A stretch of DNA of 64,000 nucleotides from NCBI GenBank assembly GCA_031425155.1, contig JANPIV010000097.1:24827-88826 (forward strand). Reading direction: 5' to 3'. Shown piece by piece: positions 63,199 to 64,000 of the stretch; the first letter of the stretch is position 1; every line of letters begins with the position of its first letter. The notes beneath the pieces were generated by a model, which was not told the DNA's origin, did no database searches, and saw only the letters and a program-made list of their open reading frames with translations. Both the position numbers and the translations under genes were made by a program. The stretch comes from M3007 sp031425155 (GTDB lineage Bacteria > Bacteroidota > Bacteroidia > Chitinophagales > Saprospiraceae).

Positions 63199-63858
63199 CT
63201 ACATTTTTTTCAAAAAATCCCTGGTCGCCTGCGTCCACACTTTATACCCTTTGGCATTCAGGTGCAATTTATCATCGGCCAATAAGTCGCCGTTGGGCCG
63301 ACCTGCGGGAGTGAGTAACAAATTATAAGCATCTATAAAATAAGCCTTTTTACGATGCTTTTTGCAGTATTTTCTGAATAAGTCATTGAGTTGTCGTTGT
63401 TGGGGCATTGATTTTTCCCGCGCCAGACTGGGCCGCAGGGTGTAGATCGCTACTTTGGTATGCGGCAGTTTTTGTTTTACTAATTTCATAAAAATCTGGT
63501 AATCCGCAAACACCTGCTCCGGGGATTTGCCGCTGTTCAGATCGTTATCGCCTTCATACAGCAGAATCCACGACGGAGCAAGCGGCACCACCACCCGGTC
63601 GAAATAATACACCGCATCCGACATCTGTGAGCCGCCGAAACCGCGATTTACGACCTTATAATCTGCCAAATCTTCCTTATACGTTGTCCAGAGTCGCATA
63701 GTAGAACTGCCATACAAGAGAATCTGGCCCTGCGCCGGTTTTTCCAGCGAATCCAGTCGCTCGAAGGCGCGAATTTCTCCTTCAAAAGGCAATTTGTTTT
63801 GTGCAAACAGGCAGTGACAAAACAGCATTAGAAATAGTAGAAAATTATATTTTCTCAT
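63199..63858 (-). CDS. SGNH/GDSL hydrolase, secreted
   Basis: 219 residues: signal peptide (MRKYNFLLFLMLFCHCLFAQ), block I ILLYGSSTMRLW with the catalytic Ser, block II NRGFGGSQMSDAV, block III YEGDNDLNSGKSP (GxND) and block V DKLHLNAKGYKVW (DxxH). It would hydrolyse ester bonds, for example acetyl groups on polysaccharide or a lipid, in the periplasm or outside. It is the last complete gene of the window. Confidence 0.9.
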   Translation of the reverse strand: MRKYNFLLFLMLFCHCLFAQNKLPFEGEIRAFERLDSLEKPAQGQILLYGSSTMRLWTTYKEDLADYKVVNRGFGGSQMSDAVYYFDRVVVPLAPSWILLYEGDNDLNSGKSPEQVFADYQIFMKLVKQKLPHTKVAIYTLRPSLAREKSMPQQRQLNDLFRKYCKKHRKKAYFIDAYNLLLTPAGRPNGDLLADDKLHLNAKGYKVWTQATRDFLKKM

Positions 63859-63888
63859 AAGGGTTGTTGTGATGTAACTTGTTGATAA

Positions 63889-64000
63889 TCAATTGCCATG
63901 TTTTTTGCCCAACTTGGAGATTCTATAATTTCTAGCGAAGACACTATAAATTGGCTCTCCTATCAGTATGGCAAATTTTGACAAGTCGTTGATTATCATA
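63889..64000 (-). CDS. Possible 3' end of a gene entering from the right edge
   Basis: On the minus strand the frame is open from the edge of the window (with an ATG at 63999-63997) to TGA at 63891-63889, 36 codons with residues such as FAILIGEPIYSVFARNYRISK. It could be the C-terminus of a gene whose rest lies beyond 64000, or a chance ORF. No family recognised. Confidence 0.3.
   Translation of the reverse strand, partial: MIINDLSKFAILIGEPIYSVFARNYRISKLGKKHGN

Noticed and set aside
1..64000. tRNA, rRNA, insertion sequence or replication origin
   Set aside because: No cloverleaf-like, rRNA-like or transposase-coding sequence was recognised; a covariance-model scan would be decisive.

Overview
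The window looks like a chromosomal segment of a Bacteroidota bacterium, most likely near Saprospiraceae/Lewinellaceae. That placement is inferred from gene content, not from a tree. The signs are: type IX secretion C-terminal sorting domains of type A and type B on many secreted proteins, SprB-type repeats, futalosine-pathway menaquinone genes, Bacteroidota-like TAnnTTTG promoter boxes, weak Shine-Dalgarno sites, and many intergenic palindromic repeats. No rRNA, tRNA, CRISPR array, transposase or phage structural operon was seen.

Layout. 1-4.8 kb: end of a glycosyltransferase, then mqnE, a histidine phosphatase and mqnA, msrA and a NifU-like Fe-S scaffold. 5-20.8 kb: mainly envelope and secreted proteins (helix-hairpin-helix barrel candidate, two small helical exported proteins, an EGF-like lipoprotein, a SprB-repeat protein, a type B sorting protein, a 1412-residue S74-chaperone fibre, a small type A sorting protein), plus an esterase and a YfhO-like membrane protein. 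20.9-25.6 kb: metY-metX behind a leader region, a serine-substituted rhodanese and a thiolase. 26-32.2 kb: a glycosidase-like lipoprotein gene broken by an in-frame TAG, and a membrane-anchored LRR-Roc-COR (ROCO) protein. 32.3-35.1 kb: an ethanolamine-type permease followed by a glutamine-synthetase-family ligase. 35.2-50.1 kb: transglutaminase-like protein, GH74-like secreted protein, phospholipase D-like protein, astacin-like metalloprotease, type A sorting protein, a second gene broken by an in-frame TAA, a YadA-head/S74 fibre and a TPR-HTH regulator. 50.2-64 kb: two glycosyltransferases, a DEDDh exonuclease, arginine decarboxylase, a membrane STAND NTPase with TPRs, a CotH-kinase/lamin-tail protein and an SGNH hydrolase.

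The strongest unexpected signal is upstream of metY-metX. On the minus strand a 39-codon ORF carries a dense Met/Cys run (MMMRMCCC). It is followed by a 16-bp terminator hairpin with a U-tract, and an alternative pairing could disrupt that hairpin. This has the full layout of a ribosome-mediated attenuator sensing methionine and cysteine charging. Other notable points are two independent in-frame nonsense codons in secreted-protein genes, two large repeat-bearing signalling NTPases (ROCO and STAND), and several distinct families of intergenic inverted repeats, some of which supply the stop codon or last residues of genes.
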